Source of the DNA: Faecalibacterium sp. UBA7177
Lineage (GTDB): Bacteria > Bacillota > Clostridia > Oscillospirales > Ruminococcaceae
Assembly (NCBI GenBank): GCA_002491225.1
Contig: DKVN01000044.1
Coordinates: 1-6,756, forward strand
Direction of reading: 5' to 3'
Length of the DNA stretch: 6,756 nt
Below, in pieces: positions 5,340-6,756 of this stretch; position 1 is the stretch's first letter, and each line of letters starts with the position of its first letter. The notes under the pieces are model-generated. The model saw only the letters and a list, made by a program, of their open reading frames with translations, did not search any database and was not told the DNA's origin. Both the position numbers and the translations under genes were made by a program.

Positions 5340-5396
5340 AAAAAAACGCAAACGCGGGCAGCCCTTTGGTCGGCCGCCCGCGTTTCGCACATTTTT
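5340..5396 (+). terminator. terminator-like hairpin between mreB and mreC
   Basis: AAACGCGGGC (5350-5359) pairs perfectly with GCCCGCGTTT (5376-5385). After one mismatch, GCC (5361-5363) pairs with GGC (5372-5374), leaving an eight-base loop. A7 (5340-5346) precedes the stem and T5 (5392-5396) follows it, separated from its base by six bases, a longer gap than usual. The stem begins 43 nt after the mreB stop codon. I read it as an intrinsic terminator of partial strength or an attenuator, since mreC and mreD have no clear promoter of their own downstream of it. Confidence 0.6.
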
Positions 5397-5437
5397 GCGC
5401 CGCATCCCTGCCCGCCCGCCGCGGGCGATCCCACCCA

Positions 5438-5447
5438 AGAGGGGAGG
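5438..5447 (+). promoter_or_regulatory. ribosome binding site that fixes the mreC GTG start
   Basis: The purine run AAGAGGGGAGG (ending at 5447) contains GGGGAGG, 8 nt before the GTG at 5456. No comparable site precedes the in-frame TTG at 5366, which lies inside the terminator-like hairpin. A 6-bp stem CGCCCG/CGGGCG (5413-5427) sits just upstream of the site and leaves it exposed. Confidence 0.7.
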
Positions 5448-5455
5448 CTTTTGCC

Positions 5456-6424
5456 GTGAAAGACTTTTTTTCCACCATCAAGTTCAAGCTCCTGGCGGGC
5501 CTGGTGGTGGTGCTGGCCGGCATGATGGCCTATGCCGGCGCCAACAACCGGCTCACCGCTGCCCCTCAGGAGCTGCTCGGCGCGGTGATGGTGCCCCTCC
5601 AGCGCATCAGCGCGGCGCTCAGCGGCGGGGTCAGCCAGCTGGTGGACAAATACGCCCGGCTGGACGCGATCATCGCCGAAAACGAGGCCCTCAAGGAGGA
5701 GAACGCCGCCCTGCGCAACCAGCTGGTCGATTACGACCGGGTGCGCCAGGAGAACGAGTCCTTCCAGAGCCGGTACAACATCGAGCAGAGCCACCCCGAG
5801 TACACCTACGCCTCCGGCTTTGTCATCGGGCGGGATCCGCTCGAGCAGTTCTTCGGCTTCACCATCGACAAGGGCACCCGCGACGAGGTCGAGCGCGGGG
5901 ACATCGTTGTCTCGGATCAGGGCTACCTCGTGGGCCGGGTCATCGAGGCCAACTTCAGCTCGGCCAAGGTGCTCACCATCCTCAGCCCCAGCCTCAACGC
6001 GGCGGGGGTGGTCAGCCGCACCCGGGACAACGGCATCCTCACCGGCGATTCGGCCTACGCGCCCGAGGGGGTCTGCCTCTTTACCAACCTCTCGCGGGAC
6101 ACCCTCGCCACGGTGGGGGATCAGGTCATCACCACCGGCCTGGGCGGGGTCTTCCCGCCGGATATTCTGGTCGGCACCATCCGGGAGCTGGTGCCCGAGT
6201 CGAGCGGCAAATCCACCATGGCGGTCATCCAGCCCGGCGTCGAGATCGAGACCCTCACCCACGTCTTTGTCATCACCAGCTATGACGGCGAGGCCGCGCC
6301 CGAGCCGGACGCCGCTGCGGATGCGCAGCCCGAAAGCGCCGCTCCGGATGCCGCCTCCCAGCCCGGGAGCGGCGCCCAGGACACGGACGCCGCCGGGCAG
6401 GACGCCGCCCAGCCCGCGGGCTGA
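5456..6424 (+). CDS. mreC: rod shape-determining protein MreC
   Basis: A bitopic membrane protein of the elongasome. Its extracytoplasmic beta-domain polymerises and contacts PBP2, linking MreB/MreD to wall synthesis. With the GTG start it has 322 residues: a short N-terminus (VKDFFSTIKFK), a transmembrane helix at about 11-29, a coiled coil at about 62-108 rich in heptad Leu/Glu (LDAIIAENEALKEENAALRN), and the MreC beta-barrel domain at about 117-275 (ASGFVIGRDP, GDIVVSDQGYLVGRV, LTILSPSLNAAGVV, VTTGLGG-like ITTGLGGVFPPDILVGTI). From about 277 to the end is a low-complexity Ala/Pro/Asp/Gln/Gly tail, mainly acidic, not part of the fold. The GTG is preferred over upstream frame openings because its GGGGAGG site is 8 nt away and the topology fits MreC. 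It lies 149 nt after mreB and 60 nt before mreD. Confidence 0.94.
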   Translation: MKDFFSTIKFKLLAGLVVVLAGMMAYAGANNRLTAAPQELLGAVMVPLQRISAALSGGVSQLVDKYARLDAIIAENEALKEENAALRNQLVDYDRVRQENESFQSRYNIEQSHPEYTYASGFVIGRDPLEQFFGFTIDKGTRDEVERGDIVVSDQGYLVGRVIEANFSSAKVLTILSPSLNAAGVVSRTRDNGILTGDSAYAPEGVCLFTNLSRDTLATVGDQVITTGLGGVFPPDILVGTIRELVPESSGKSTMAVIQPGVEIETLTHVFVITSYDGEAAPEPDAAADAQPESAAPDAASQPGSGAQDTDAAGQDAAQPAG

Positions 6425-6484
6425 GCCTGCCCGGAAGATACACTGTGAAACCCGCGCACCCACGCCGAAAGGAGGCCCGCGCCC

Positions 6485-6756
6485 ATGGAGACCCGGCAAA
6501 AACGCCGCCGCAGGCTGATCGGCAAATGGGCCTGCTATGCCCTCGCGCTGCTGCTGGCCGGGGTGCTGCAGGCCACCCCCGGCTTTCTGGCTATCGGGGC
6601 GGTCAAGCCGGTCTTTATCCTGCCGGTCTGCCTGGCGGTGGCGGTGGCCGAGGGCCCCTGGGCCGGTGCGGTGTTCGGCGCGGTCGGGGGCCTTTTGTGG
6701 GATCTCACGGCCGGGCGCACCGCCGGCCTGCTCTCGATCGGGGTGCTGCTGGTCTG
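6485..6756 (+). CDS. mreD: rod shape-determining protein MreD, 3' end missing
   Basis: An integral membrane partner of MreC in the elongasome, usually 160-180 residues with five or six helices. The first 90 codons are present and the frame is still open at the right edge. After a basic cytoplasmic start (METRQKRRRRLIGK) come a helix at about 15-29, a hydrophobic stretch around IGAVKPVFILPVCLAVAVAEG (37-57), and the GAVFGAVGGLLWDLTAGRTAGL segment (61-82). The KP...EG...GxxxGLxxD pattern is the typical MreD signature. AAAGGAGG at 6468-6475 stands 9 nt before the ATG, a near-ideal ribosome site. Its position after mreC confirms the identity. The short gap implies co-transcription with mreC. Confidence 0.92.
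   Translation, partial: METRQKRRRRLIGKWACYALALLLAGVLQATPGFLAIGAVKPVFILPVCLAVAVAEGPWAGAVFGAVGGLLWDLTAGRTAGLLSIGVLLV

Noticed and set aside
4146..5438. 430-codon open frame on the minus strand across mreB
   Set aside because: It is the antisense of an unmistakable mreB. Long antisense frames are expected in GC-rich genes with G/C third positions. The translation is repetitive His/Asp/Gly/Ala with no domain.
5366..5455. In-frame TTG at 5366 as an earlier start for mreC
   Set aside because: It lies inside the terminator-like stem, has no ribosome site, and would add a non-MreC Arg/Pro-rich leader. GTG 5456 has GGGGAGG at 8 nt.
5258..6499. 413-codon open frame on the minus strand across mreC
   Set aside because: Antisense shadow of mreC with biased composition; it also crosses the mreB-mreC hairpin and mreC's own ribosome site.

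Overview
The window looks like a chromosomal segment from a very GC-rich member of the Clostridia, most likely an Oscillospiraceae/Ruminococcaceae-type gut anaerobe. The evidence is the strong G/C third-position bias, purine-rich AGGAG-type ribosome sites, the protein families present (U32 peptidase with DUF3656, DUF4321, Maf, MreBCD), and short double-hairpin repeats resembling those scattered through such genomes. Genus cannot be decided from the sequence. All genes are on the + strand.

Layout. Positions 3-1841 hold the 3' part of a large U32-family protein (RlhA/TrhP-like, probably an RNA hydroxylation factor), cut by the left edge. A complete trimeric dUTPase follows 43 nt later (1885-2325). 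Next is a 617-nt non-coding stretch (2326-2942) packed with hairpins: a perfect 28-nt palindrome, a 14-bp near-perfect stem, an 18-bp stem, smaller stems, and the first copy of a 53-nt double-hairpin repeat. Then come a small two-helix membrane protein of the DUF4321 type (2943-3191) and maf (3359-3913). The second copy of the 53-nt repeat begins ten nucleotides after maf. A good sigma-A promoter (TTGAGA, 17 nt, TATAAT) at 4088-4116 starts the cell-shape genes mreB (4281-5306), mreC (5456-6424, GTG start) and mreD (from 6485, cut by the right edge). A terminator-like hairpin lies between mreB and mreC.

How the genes work together. dUTPase and Maf are both nucleotide-sanitising pyrophosphatases. 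MreB, MreC and MreD form the core of the elongasome, which guides side-wall peptidoglycan synthesis. Maf next to mreBCD is an old Firmicute arrangement; radC, which sits between them in Bacillus subtilis, is absent here and the gap carries a repeat and a promoter instead. DUF4321 has no established function but lies in the same neighbourhood.

The genes are ordinary core genes. I see no CRISPR array, transposase, phage gene, tRNA, rRNA or defence system. The least explained parts are the hairpin-rich stretch 2326-2942, the duplicated repeat around DUF4321-maf, and the probable attenuation between mreB and mreC.
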